Position numbers and translations under genes: made by a program
Shown here: one piece after another, positions 1 to 10,927 of the stretch
Numbering within the stretch: the stretch's first letter is position 1
How the letters are laid out: every line of letters begins with the position of its first letter
Source of the DNA: Sipunculus nudus
Lineage: Eukaryota > Annelida > Sipuncula > Golfingiida > Sipunculidae
Assembly: GCA_026874595.1 (NCBI GenBank)
Contig: CM049318.1
Coordinates: forward strand, 32,208,956-32,272,955
Reading direction: 5' to 3'
DNA length: 64,000 nt
Notes under the pieces: generated by a model
The model's database searches: none
Told to the model about the DNA's origin: nothing
Seen by the model: the letters and a program-made list of their open reading frames with translations, nothing else

Positions 1-655
1 CTATATGTGAGACGCAAGAGCCAACAAGCAGGCGTATTTGAGGACAACTGAAAAAACAGACGAAAACACTGACAAAGTGACTCAAAATTGAGTCCAGATG
101 ACTACTCCAGGTTATGGAGAAGACTCAAAGGAAGAAAAAAGCTACAGTTTATGTAACTGAGGTTTATAGTTTTGGAGATATTGCCAAAGCATGATATGTT
201 GGGAGAGGTTCGAGTTCAGCGCCCCCTAGCGGCCATATCCGGAAAATGAAAAATTGGTTTCGAGATATTAGTGTTAAACTTAAGATGTAATAGTTTCAAA
301 AGGATTCTTTCAAAACTGTGCCCTTTAGAATGCTATATGTGAGACGCAAGAGCAAGCAGGCGAATTGAGGACAACTGACAAACAGACAGACACACTGACA
401 AAGTGTCACAAAATTGTGACCAGATGACTACACTAGGTTATGGAGAAAACTCAGAGGAAGAAAATAAGCTATAGTTTATGTAATTGAGGCTTATAATTTT
501 GGAGATATGGCCAAAATATGATATGTTCGGGAGGTTCGCATCCAGCGCCCCCTAGCGGCCCTATTCAAAAAATGAAAAAACGATTTCGAGATACTAGTGT
601 AGGACTTATAATATGTCAGTTTCAGAAAGATTCCTGCAATAATGTGGCCTTTGGC
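1..655. repeat. Two-copy tandem repeat, unit about 332 bp
   Basis: The segment starting CTATATGTGAGACGCAAGAG at position 1 recurs at 333 and stays alignable (AGCGCCCCCTAGCGGCC at about 219 and 541; GTTATGGAGAA in both) to about 655. The copies differ by scattered substitutions and small indels. No coding content; unit 1 may continue left of the window. Confidence 0.85.
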
Positions 656-959
656 GCAAGATGAATGAAATCTCGAAATATCTCTATTCACGAGATATTT
701 TACGAGATACTGCAATACTTGTTATAAAATCTTGTAGTACAAGTTGAATGCTACCTGATGCAAAAAACTAGATCACACTAGCTTTAAAACTGACAAAGTT
801 AGAAAAATAAGACCCCTTATATTCGAATATCATGACTATTCCCCCAAAATTTGTAACCATGGTTACGGCAAATTTGAGTCAGCTACACACCAGATGACAG
901 GCCTTGGAATGACGATTAAAATGAGCTATTGTTGAAGTAGATACGACTAATAGTCATAA

Positions 960-1275
960 AGATATGAAGAAAAAACCGTTTTGAGAATTTTTGACGACCT
1001 TGACCTTGACCTTTGACCTATTTTAACCAAAAAAAATAGGGCACCTAGAAATTTAATTCTCCATCATCTCTGAAAGTTTTAAGGTGATTGTGGCAAAATT
1101 GTGGCCAGGAGAGTGCAGACAAACAAACAGACAGACAAACAGACAGACAAACAGACATACGCAACTGAGCAACATGCTTGCCGAAATCGAAGATTTCCGG
1201 CAAGCAACAAACATACTTGTAAACAAACTGATGCCAGCAAAACCATAACCCCTGCCCCTTGGGGAGGTAATTATT
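960..1275. repeat. ACAGACAAAC-rich dispersed repeat end
   Basis: It contains TGACCTTTGACCT (1007-1019), an (ACAGACAAAC)n stretch (about 1117-1155), a short hairpin TTGCCG/CGGCAA and CCCCTTGGGG near 1256-1265. This is a typical simple-repeat-bearing terminus of a dispersed element. No coding content is seen. Confidence 0.55.
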
Positions 1276-1434
1276 ATTTATTTATGGCAGATAATTTGAA
1301 AGATCTGATTAAAACTAGCAACCATTGAACATATAAGATCTATCCTTATTCATATTGAATATCCATGCTTTAGACTCACTGGCCTTCCAGGAATGGACCT
1401 CTAATTCCTGAAGGTGTAATTTTTTTAAAGGGCC

Positions 1435-1652
1435 GAAACAGCCGGCAGGGTGCCAGCAGTTTAGCCCACAGGCTAAACAGCCGGCAGGAAACATTGACCT
1501 TAGCATCAGTCTAGCCCACAGGCTAAACTGAAATGCATGCTCTATTTCAGAGTTTCAGTAGCCCATGGGCTAGACTGCCGGCATGGTTAATTTTCCCTGC
1601 TGGCTGTTTAGTCTGTGGACTAAACTGCTGGCTGTCCTGCCGGCTGTTTAGC
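1435..1652. mobile_element. Foldback element, about 99-bp arms with a 19-nt loop
   Basis: The left arm (1435-1533) and the reverse complement of the right arm (1553-1652) align along their whole length. Both read AAACAGCCGGCAGG, then CCAGCAGTTTAG, then a CAGGAAA-like block, then CAGTCTAGCCCA and CTGAAA. The loop is 1534-1552. Each arm also holds smaller palindromes such as GTTTAGCCCACAGGCTAAAC. A clear target duplication was not found. It could be a foldback MITE or a hairpin-RNA-forming locus. Confidence 0.85.
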
Positions 1653-3039
1653 CACTTACTAAATTTTTGCGATAATTTCACCTTCACAAATATTGCGAAT
1701 TTGAAAACCTCCTGAAGAAAAAGGCAACCACAGTATTATTACCGTTACTAGGTGTTAGCTTTCTTCAGTACATGTTGGATGTTTTCACATGGCCAGAATG
1801 GAATTAACTTGCAGGGGATGACATTTTAAGTGGCGATTTTACTTTTGTCATACATGAATATCATAAGCAGGTAGCTTGGGTACAAAAAATTATGCATTAT
1901 TCTCTTTCTGCAATGGTGCAAACTGTGGTTGGCAAGTTTGTTTTATGATACCTGTAGATAATCACAAAAGATCTGGTGGATAGGGGTAGTGGAAAGGACT
2001 ATTATATTTCAACTCATTTGATATTCCCTTGGTTCACCGTCCAATTATCAAGATTTTGAATACGGTACAAAATATTCATATATAATGATGTTGAACTTTT
2101 TTAATATCTTGTGATCGCGAAAACTGAAGCCTCGCGAAACACTAAAAAAAGTGGAAATCGTGAAATATTATTCCCGCGAAAATGAAGCCAACCACGGTAA
2201 GCATGGGTTGTAACATGGACAACATGGGCGATAATAGAGGATAGGCCTGTCAAAACAAGTTTAGGCTGTTCATATACCCGGCATAAACTATCAAACATCC
2301 AATGAAATTACCTGGTAAGTTATTAATCATATACATTATTGCCAAATGATTTAATTTATGATGCGTATGGAAAATATGCGCGACAAGGTAACTCACTTGT
2401 TCGCCTGCTTTTCTCGAAGTCTGCCGGAGTGTTCAGGCAACCCGCCATTTGTAAACAACGAATCGGCAAGGCGAATAGACTTGTACCCTGCCTACATAAT
2501 GGAATTCGCGACGGGCAATGTTCTCCCGGGCCAGGGGTCAAGTCAACTTCGTTTGAATAGAAGACTTCCTTACAGGTGCACCAAAGTCAAATTTAAGCAT
2601 ATATTCAAAGGTCCCGGTTTTTTTAGCTAAGTTAGTCAGTTACCTCAATATATGATAATTCCAGGAATTAAGATTTTTATTAATGAATGTTAATTCTAAG
2701 ATTACGATATATTAATTGTGATAATTATGTATATAGACATATATTAATCTTAAAAATTAATATCTATAGGTTACAGTACTGGACAGATGTCCATTAGCTC
2801 TGTTGCCTATATTTTGTTGGTATTTTTATCAAATAGAAAGTTAAAAAATTAAAAGGTTACTCAATTAAAAGTTTCATCTGAAACAGATAATTTGCATATA
2901 ATTTATGATCAAAGAGGGAAAATAAGCTCATTGGAGGAAATAGTAGACTAACTAAAATGTTCAGTTAAATTTGGAGTTAATTATTATCTCTTTCGTGTTT
3001 TTATAGTATTTTTTCCATAATATATGCGGCAACTAATCA

Positions 3040-3340
3040 CAGGCGCTTGAATTGCTATTAGTGTAGATTTCGGTTAAATTGGGTTTTTTTTCTGGGTCAT
3101 TTCCTTATAACTATTACTTATCTGACAGTTACCTAGCGTTTTTCTCACTATATGGTCCATCTGTTTATTATTTACTTAATATTTGAGACACATATTAAGC
3201 AAATAATAAAAAGAGGACAATATATAGTGTGAAAAATGTCACTAGGAAAATGTCAGAGAAGTAATAGTTATAAGGAAATGACCCAGAAAAGTAAAAACAA
3301 AATTAACCGAAATCTACACTAATAGCAATTCAAGCGCCTG
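3040..3340. mobile_element. Foldback MITE, about 150-bp arms
   Basis: The 301-bp segment begins CAGGCGCTTGAATTGCTATT and its right end is the reverse complement of the same 38-bp terminus, exact through GATTTCGGTTAA. Homology continues inward (GGGTCATTTCCTTATAACTA in both arms) to a short centre near 3180-3200. No convincing target duplication. The CAG-initial terminus would fit a hAT-like origin, but this is not established. Confidence 0.85.
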
Positions 3341-4256
3341 CATGTGATCTATTGAAGTTTCTAATTTAAATAAATATATATGGGTAAATTTTTTTTAATT
3401 GGAACATGATTAAAAGGGCGCGCATTTAACCTAAGCTTGCTTCGGAAAGGTAGGCTTTGTTGCTATAGCTTTATTATATTTATCGGACCACTTGTATTTT
3501 TATTCTCATGCATTCTACAAAAGATATATATATATATAGGCCTGTATACAGGCGAACACGTGGGCCTACGGGGCAATGGTAGGAGAAAATCAAGGGTACC
3601 TATTCACATATAACAGACATTTCAAATACACAGGAAATATATTGTTTTCTCCTAAAAATTTATAATATCTATCAAATTTTTAGTTCAAACAAAAGTTTGG
3701 AATGACAATCACCTTGGGTGACCATGCGTGCATGCACTGGTGCATAACATAAACAGTGTTCACGCCACCCAGTGCATCCATGCAAGGCCTTTCCGCTCAT
3801 TCTCAACAATCAAGATTTTTAAGCTTTGAACCGATGAATCTTCTATATGTTCTATTTTTTATTGTTTCTTTTTCTCTTTTTGGAGTTGGTGCGCATGGGC
3901 AGGATCGGGCCATTGCTCAGTCTTGTTATGGTAAACAGACACGTGGACTGTGTTTACTCACACACATAACTTTAACAACGTATAACGCAGTTCTATGTAC
4001 AGGAACTGCAGATGATAAGCCCTTGTGCACAGATGGGTTTTCTGTGAAACTTTAGTATTCAGTCGAAATGCACCAATTTTATAGCGTGAGATAAAACACT
4101 TATTGTTGCTAATGTTTACAAATGTTTATGTACCTTTGAGAAGTTAAGGAATAAGTGACATATCCTTATAAAGTTACAGGCTGAATTCATCCATATAGTA
4201 AAACACATAGGTCTAAATGTAGCGAGATTATGTATATGAAATGTATTTTTTTTAAA

Positions 4257-4257
<1 letters not shown>

Positions 4258-4294
<37 letters not shown>
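4258..4294. repeat. (TA)n microsatellite
   Basis: Uninterrupted TA dinucleotide run. It is followed by a short dispersed repeat, TTTATTTTACATGGATT (4306-4372), shared with 13855-13990. Confidence 0.95.
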
Positions 4295-4295
<1 letters not shown>

Positions 4296-4960
4296 AACTT
4301 ATTTATTTTACATGGATTGTACAAATAGTTAATCGAGGCACTCTCCATGGCTCCGGTGATGGCGTTCGGTACAATTAACAATGAAGAATAAAACTTTCTT
4401 TCCTCGTAACGTTTTTTGTTAAAGTCTGCGGAACATTTTTTTATAATTACGTGTATACATGGCCCGTAAACCTTGAAACATGCTTCGAATTCGATGTTTT
4501 TCTAAGAATGAGTAGTATTTCTGTGATGAGGAAAACTTCCGTTTCTGAAGATATATTATAGATCTCCTTTATAAAGATACCATATTTTTTATACATATTT
4601 GTTGAGAGCTGTACCAATCCCAACTTTATCTGATGAATTCATTATTTCAGTGAATTTTGCAAGCTGAAATTGTGCAGGGCATATTTTAGTGTGAAGCTGA
4701 CCCCTATTTGTACACGCAGTTATAAGTGGAAATGCGCAGTTGAAATTCTGGATTTGTCAGTGTAGTTCAAAACTTAATTTTAATCCCGTCACAGCCTAAA
4801 TAACTCATTTGTGCCCATGCAATTCGCTCTGGTATAAGTTGTACAAATTTTGTTATATTTCCGTAATAATTATATATATTTTGCCGTATTTTCATTCACA
4901 TGCACTTCATTCACAAAATTCATATTCTATATACAGGCTTGGGACTGATAAATGGTTGAG

Positions 4961-5269
4961 CTTTAAGGGGGGTTTCCATGTGCGCGTATATGCGTATAGA
5001 TATGTACTTATATATGCGTGAAAATCGCTCATATGATTTTGTAACTGAGGTATTTTCATGTTATATGCGTAGGCCCTATGCATGTGCGTATATATGCGTG
5101 AACATCGCCACAGGAGCGGTTTTCACGCAAAGGGTCCGCGTGAACTCAGGGATTTAGGGTAAAATGACGTCAATTCGCCTTCTTTTTGGGGAAGGTCTGC
5201 TTGATCCACTGTACAAACATATACGTCTGCCAGTCCACGCATATACGCGCACAAGGAAACCGACCTTTA
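4961..5269. mobile_element. Candidate MITE with about 34-bp inverted termini
   Basis: CTTTAAGGGGGGTTTCC followed by TGTGCGCGTATATGCGT at 4961-4995 is matched by the reverse complement at 5237-5269, with a few mismatches. The GCGTATATGCGT motif recurs internally (about 5020 and 5090). Interior is non-coding; target duplication unclear. Confidence 0.6.
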
Positions 5270-5854
5270 TAGATAAAAATGTTTCCGCCGTTTAAGTAAA
5301 ATGTCTCTGATGACCCTGACTTGCCCTTCAACAACGCTACACATATTGTTGGACCCTTTAGAGGAGGCATATTTTACGCTAACGGGGAACGGCTGAATAG
5401 AAGTGAATTCCTTAAAAAATACGCTGAAATATAGCATAAATCTCATTCTACCTAGGCCTATACAGGTTTGAATTTCACCCTGATGCTTACATGCTAAAAA
5501 ATATAGGAAAACAAGCAAATTCGGGGTATCCCCGCTTTGGGATCTTGTTGTCTTTCATGCCTGATAAGCAACCAAAATTATGACATGTGGAGAAAATCTC
5601 GAGGGCACAACTTAATAAAAACTTGAAACAGATGCACTATGTCACGTGGAGACATCTGCAGGGGAACATAAAAAGTAAAACACTCTTAGAACCTTGACCA
5701 TAATTTTATAATTTTGTTGTCGAGCTGGAGAGAAATATTTTCAGGTAGACACTCCAAAACCAATCCCAACCGAGGTATGCATGAGAGCAATCACTGATCC
5801 AAATTTGAATGAAATCGGATAATATTTAGAAAAGTTATTGCATGAAAACGAAAT

Positions 5855-5970
5855 AAAAAACTGACGGACGGACAGACAGACAGCTAGACAGACGGACAGT
5901 TAGACAACTATTAGCTAGACAGACAAACCTAAATCAATGCCCCCGCATCCGCGGAGCGGTGGACAAAAAG
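5855..5970. repeat. ACGGACAGAC-rich repeat terminus
   Basis: ACTGACGGACGGACAGACAG and related short direct repeats run from about 5861 to 5925. They are followed by CCCCGCATCCGCGGAGCGG (5941-5959), which contains CCGCATCCGCGG palindromic sequence. It looks like the simple-repeat end of a dispersed element. Confidence 0.5.
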
Positions 5971-6389
5971 TCTATGAACAAAATGACACGTTACCTAGCT
6001 GGGCCTCGTGTTATGTAACATTCCATGTGTAAAATCAGTTAATTTGTTAATTAAGTGCCTGAATTTGTCAGTAAATTTACAAATTGCCTAATTCACAGAG
6101 GCAATTTTTAAAATGACTGAAAATTTTTGGCACTTTACAAATTGACTGAAAATGCAATCAGTTATTTGACACATTGACTGAAATGTATAATGAATGAAAT
6201 ACTATTGTAATAGAATACCAAAGATTACAAATAAATTTTATTTATTTCATATACCCTACTCTCACAAAATATTTATTCATTTCACATCATATTTCGCTCA
6301 TTTGCTTAATTCTGCAATATATATAGAGAGAGAGAGTAGGGAATTGTAAGAGATGTATAAAACATTATACCGCCTAAGAGCGCTCTTTC

Positions 6390-6391
<2 letters not shown>

Positions 6392-6464
<73 letters not shown>
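6392..6464. repeat. (TA)n microsatellite
   Basis: Long uninterrupted TA run. It generates spurious Tyr-Ile open frames on both strands. Confidence 0.97.
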
Positions 6465-6466
<2 letters not shown>

Positions 6467-6659
6467 CAATTTGGGAGTTGTTGGCGGCAAGTAGTGCGAG
6501 TGTCAATGCATGGCAACTATCGACCGAGAGCATTTGAGAGGTGTCCCCTTCCCAAGTCTACGAAAATTGTCACAATTCAGATTCAACATATCAGCCATTT
6601 TGGGGTTGGCTGTGAACTTCCACGAGCGGTATATGTCCAGTGAGGAGCAAAATCTTTTG

Positions 6660-7170
6660 TCGTTGGTTGAGATTAGGAGGGGTCTCGACACCCCGAAAAC
6701 CCCACGTCATGCATAAGATTTGTCTTAAAAAATGGTCGTTGGTTGAGAGCGGGGGGTTGGGGGAGGGGCGATTTTGTACCAACCGATTCTCCGTGACGTC
6801 TACTTTTGTACCAACCGATCCGCCCTGACGTCTACTTTTGTACCAACCGATTTTCCGTGACGTCTACTTTTGTACCAACTGATTCGCCCTGACGTCTACT
6901 TTTGTACCAACCGATTCTCCGTGACGTCTACTTTTGTACCAACCGATTTCCCGTGACGTCTACTGACCCTACGGGAACAGAAAGCAGAGCTAATTTATAT
7001 ACATACAGCCAACGCAGGCGCGGATCCATGGATTGTTTGCAGGGAGGGGTCATGCATAAATAAATTGTCTAAAAAAAGCTCGTTGGTTAAGAGCAGGAGG
7101 TTTCTCGACCCCAAAAACCTCACGTCATGCATAAGATTTTTCTTAAAAAAAGGTCGTTGGTTGAGAGCAG
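6660..7170. repeat. Dispersed direct repeat flanking a 32-bp array
   Basis: A block with TCGTTGGTTGAGA, CTCGACMCC, CACGTCATGCATAAGATTT and TCTTAAAAAA occurs at about 6660-6745 and again at about 7080-7168. A partial copy lies at 7045-7080. The two full copies bracket the 6 x 32-bp array at 6772-6963. No coding content. Confidence 0.75.
6772..6963. repeat. Tandem array, six 32-bp units with TGACGTCT cores
   Basis: Six units start at 6772, 6804, 6836, 6868, 6900 and 6932. Each reads TTTTGTACCAACYGAT, then a variable 4-5 nt, then TGACGTCTAC. Units alternate between TCTCCG/TTTCCG-type and CCGCCC/TCGCCC-type cores in the first four. TGACGTC is the ATF/CREB half-palindrome core; a regulatory role is speculative. 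Confidence 0.95.
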
Positions 7171-7872
7171 GGTTTGACCTGGTCACATTAATTCAGACCG
7201 CCTCGCGTCACATCAGCTATATGGGCGTTTGGATAAATTAATGAACTACTCGAATTCGTTATCGGGCCAATGAACTAAATATTTAAAGCCGTAAATTTGA
7301 AGGAAAATAATTCGAGTGAGTTTATAGTTAAGTCGTATAAATATTGTAATCGTAAAAATACCCATATTTGCCTTATTTTCACATTAAGGCAAAAAAATCC
7401 ATTAAAGTCACGGGTCTTAAACTTTTTTCTTTTGCTTCCACTTTTACAGATTTTATCTTGTTATTTTATACAATGCGTAAAAAATATCAAAACTGCCCCT
7501 CATACATATATAGTGTGCTTGGACCTTTATATCCGCCTATATGCTCACAACTGGAATTTTTTAAGTACAATCGAAGTATATATCGATAATGTTTCGCCAC
7601 TATATTACCCCGCACAAATGCATCCCGTACCCACCGAATTAATTTTCTGGATCGAGGAACTATATATCTTGTGTATTACTGCAGATGGATTTTTATATTC
7701 TGTAGATTACGCATGGGGAGTACTTTCGCCAAAACCCATGGCTACACATCATGTTATGCCTGGGAGCAATCCTTTTCACTCAGTGTACTTTATTCGGTGA
7801 TGGTTCTGTCATTAACTTTAGCTTACGTTTTATTATAACAGCATCATGAGGGACACGGTTTTGCATTAATTA

Positions 7873-7954
7873 AAACAAGGGACCCATGGGTCACGGCGCT
7901 CAGGTGCAGTTTGAAGTTTTTGCAAAGGCAAAATACAATGTACTCTATTGTAAT

Positions 7955-8023
<69 letters not shown>

Positions 8024-9215
8024 CATTTGAGAAGCTAGGAGGAAAGGGGCCCTCCTACTTGGTTATAGTAAAGTTTTAAATATATGATTGCAAAACTAAT
8101 ACTCTGACAAGACTGTCATGAAGAAAAACAGTAAAAGTTTTGAGATACTGTGATGCATATGAAAAATTTACAGATTGACAGGCAAGTGGACAGAATGGAC
8201 TGATACCTTTATTTCACTTTCAAGGGAATACTGCATTTAAGTTTATATTAGAGCCTATTTTTTTCAGCATATACACTTTTTCCAGTAATAGTTTTTATTA
8301 GATTCAATTTTCATTTACAAGTAAAAAAAACTGAAAATATAAGTTAAAATATCATAGTTCTTAGTTGCAATCATTATTTATCTAGGCCTGCTAGTAGTGG
8401 CCAAGCTGAACCAAGGAAAACTGCCTGGAGTGGGTGTTACATAACACAAGTGAAGGCTGAACTACTAGGTGGGCTTCATGTAAACAACACTTGACATGAT
8501 GTATGAAAACATGAATAAAAGCTACTCTTTTCAATAGATTCCTTTGAAATTTCATAATTTAAAATAGTAAATCCTTATGTATATATGCCGACAAAATTAA
8601 ATCAACAGTGCTTACAGGAAAAAAAAATGTGCCGTTGGCAAAGTTGGACAAAATTTGTATCAATTTTTTTTATTAATGCTAATAACTTAAAGAATTTGCA
8701 AAATTCAGATCTAATTTTGGGTAAACAATTGAATCTTGATTAAATAAAGTTATATCCCTGAAAAAAAAGTCTCCAGCTTCAGCAATTTTCATGTTAAGTG
8801 AGTAAATATATTTCCTGATTTTTTAAAAATTGCATTAAGTTTGGACCAATAACTTCAAAACAATATGCAAAACTTACCTTATTTTTTATATGTTAATAGA
8901 AAATGTATGGAAGAATATGCATACTAAATATGATAAAAAAACAGATCAGTGGTTTTGATATTAGGCAGCCTTGAAGAGTAACAATGGCTTTTAATGGAAA
9001 ACGGAGGATTTTCCTTAATATCTCGAAGGAACGAAGTCGTAATGACCCAATTTTCGGTATGGTAGGAGATTTTTGGGACATCTAACTGTATGCAAAGTTT
9101 TGGATTCGTAGGTCCAACGGTTTTAAAACGTGCCCTGTTAACGGCCGGACGGCCGGACGATGGACAAAGGACCACGACTATAGCTTTGATGTCTCATATT
9201 CAGCTAAGCTAAATA
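7873..9215. mobile_element. Large non-coding dispersed repeat, copy A
   Basis: It starts AAAACAAGGGACCCATGGGT and ends with a GGACCACGACTATAGCTTTG block and a weak hairpin (TAGCTTTGATG/CAGCTAAGCTA, 9180-9210). Blocks AGGAAAGGGGCCCTCCTACT (8038), CAAGTGGACAGAATGGACT (8182), AGTAGTGGCCAAGCTGA (8392) and TCTCGAAGGAACGAAGTC (9022) recur in order in copy B at 54.9-58.1 kb. It contains a (TA)n run at 7958-8021. No open frame is shared between copies, so it looks non-autonomous. Confidence 0.75.
7958..8021. repeat. (TA)n microsatellite
   Basis: Uninterrupted TA run inside the copy A repeat. Confidence 0.96.
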
Positions 9216-10741
9216 AAGGTAAACATTTCAAATCCGTTCAGACCGAATTTGAAAATTAGACATTACAGCGCACTTGACCTATCCCCCCCCCCCCCCCCAC
9301 CCCACACACACTAAAAATCGACGGGAACATTTTGGCGTGACCATTGTCATCACTTTCTGGATCACATCACATCGAGAGCAGTAGGGGTTTGGGCAGACTG
9401 TGGTCTTTAAATTAAACAACAGTATAAGCTAAAAAAATTATGATAAATAAACAGGACACTTTACAGAATGCATATCTCCACTAAGACAAAATAATGATAC
9501 ACGTACTAGTTTTGCGATATTACCCTCATCCATAGTTGTGTTGTACGCCTCCGTTCCAATAGATTTTAGTGTAAAATGCAGCTGACAGATGGCAGTAGGT
9601 GAGTCTGCCAGAGCAATTCAGTAGTTTTAATAAATTCTAGGACTGGCCCAGTCGATGCAGTGGTTAAAACTTTACGCTCTTGCTGTGGCGCAATGCCTAG
9701 AATGGTTACTGCCACCTAGCGGCAAATCATATAAATAATTTACGGCTCTCTGACTGACTCATTTAGTGATAAGAGCTGGCACCGAGTTACATCTGATGGT
9801 ACATGGAATCACATTTTATTTAACGCATTTTAGTTGCAAACAAAAACTAAAGCCTTGGCAGGGCTAATTATACTCCTATTAATTTACATATGGAAAGACG
9901 GACAAACTGAAACAAACTCACATCGGGGACTGCATAACCTCATTGGTGATCAAATAACAAAACAAAAGGCACATTTATATTTCTTTTATTCTCTAGCCCA
10001 TTACATGATCATTTTACAGTAGTTTAGTTGGACCGGATTTACATATATGCAAATGAGATGGACAGAAGCAAGATCTTGAGAAGAACCAGGGCCCTGGTAA
10101 GTACATTACACAGACATGTACTCCTACCTACCAATAACATACCTAGTACTTAAATCTAACAAAACTTAATATTTAATACTATTTCCTATACTGTTCCTCT
10201 CAATCTCTGACCTCTAGGCAGTTATGACCTTGTAAATGATGACACCATTACACCTTCTGGTTGAATAAGTAGACATTCCCCCTTTAATAGCGAGACAACC
10301 ATTAAACTAAAATATCTATAATATATTAGATAATATTGTACCTAGTGAGGGTTATGGGGTTACTGTCCCAATGTGGATTTGATCGGACTTTGAAAGGTTT
10401 TACATATTTGGTAATAAAGCTCTAAGTATTTATATGATTAAGATAAGAAACACTTTATTAATCCCAAGAAATTTCTTTGCAAGGGATTAATTAAGTAGAT
10501 CTAATTATAAGTACCAAATAATGAGTGACTCTTCTTTTATCAGAAATATATCCAAAATAACTGAAAACAAAAAGGTACAATCATATTTCCACCTTTTACA
10601 GTCAACTGTTTATGGAACCACGCACAAGGATATAAGAATTGAGAAGAGACACATACTAGGTATCCATTGGAACTGTCCTACACAGGGGAAGGGTTACAGT
10701 TAAATTTATTATCATAAATATCAACACAAACCTAGAATACA
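9216..10741. other. Intergenic, no gene seen
   Basis: AT-rich sequence with a poly-C tract at about 9283-9298. No exon-like conserved frame, RNA gene or element boundary was recognised. Confidence 0.5.
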
Positions 10742-10927
10742 CAGTTGAACTTCCCCAAGTATAGTGGGCACCTCCATATAGTGGGCACCTGTATATTATG
10801 GGCAGTTACTGACAGTCCCATTTACTTTCATTCTTATTATTTATGTTGCACTCTACACATCCATAAAGTGGGAACCTCTATAAAGTGGGCAGTTTGGCCA
10901 GGTGCCCACATTACAGAGGTTTCACTA
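10742..10927. mobile_element. TA-class MITE candidate with GGGCACC inverted termini
   Basis: The left end CAGTTGAACTTCCCC then TAGTGGGCACC is mirrored by the right end, whose reverse complement is TAGTGAAACCTCTG then TGTGGGCACC. The interior repeats ATAGTGGGCACC and CTATAAAGTGGGC several times. It resembles the other CAGT...ACTG elements in this window, although its flanks are not clean TA/TA. Confidence 0.6.

Noticed and set aside
1100-1160. ACAGACAAAC repeats considered as a CRISPR-like array
   Set aside because: Simple direct repeat without spacers, in a eukaryotic context.
3780-4055. Possible small secreted Cys-containing protein (signal-peptide-like NLLYVLFFIVSFSLF)
   Set aside because: The frame runs through a dispersed palindromic repeat (3919-3966, also at 62815-62860), and there is no splice or promoter support. 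The hydrophobic stretch is probably chance T-rich sequence.
6298-6643. Tyr-Ile repeat frames
   Set aside because: Translation of the (TA)n microsatellite.
7297-7800. 167-codon plus-strand open frame
   Set aside because: It opens at TTG, has no ATG until late, lies in AT-rich repeat-flanked sequence and matches no family I recognise.
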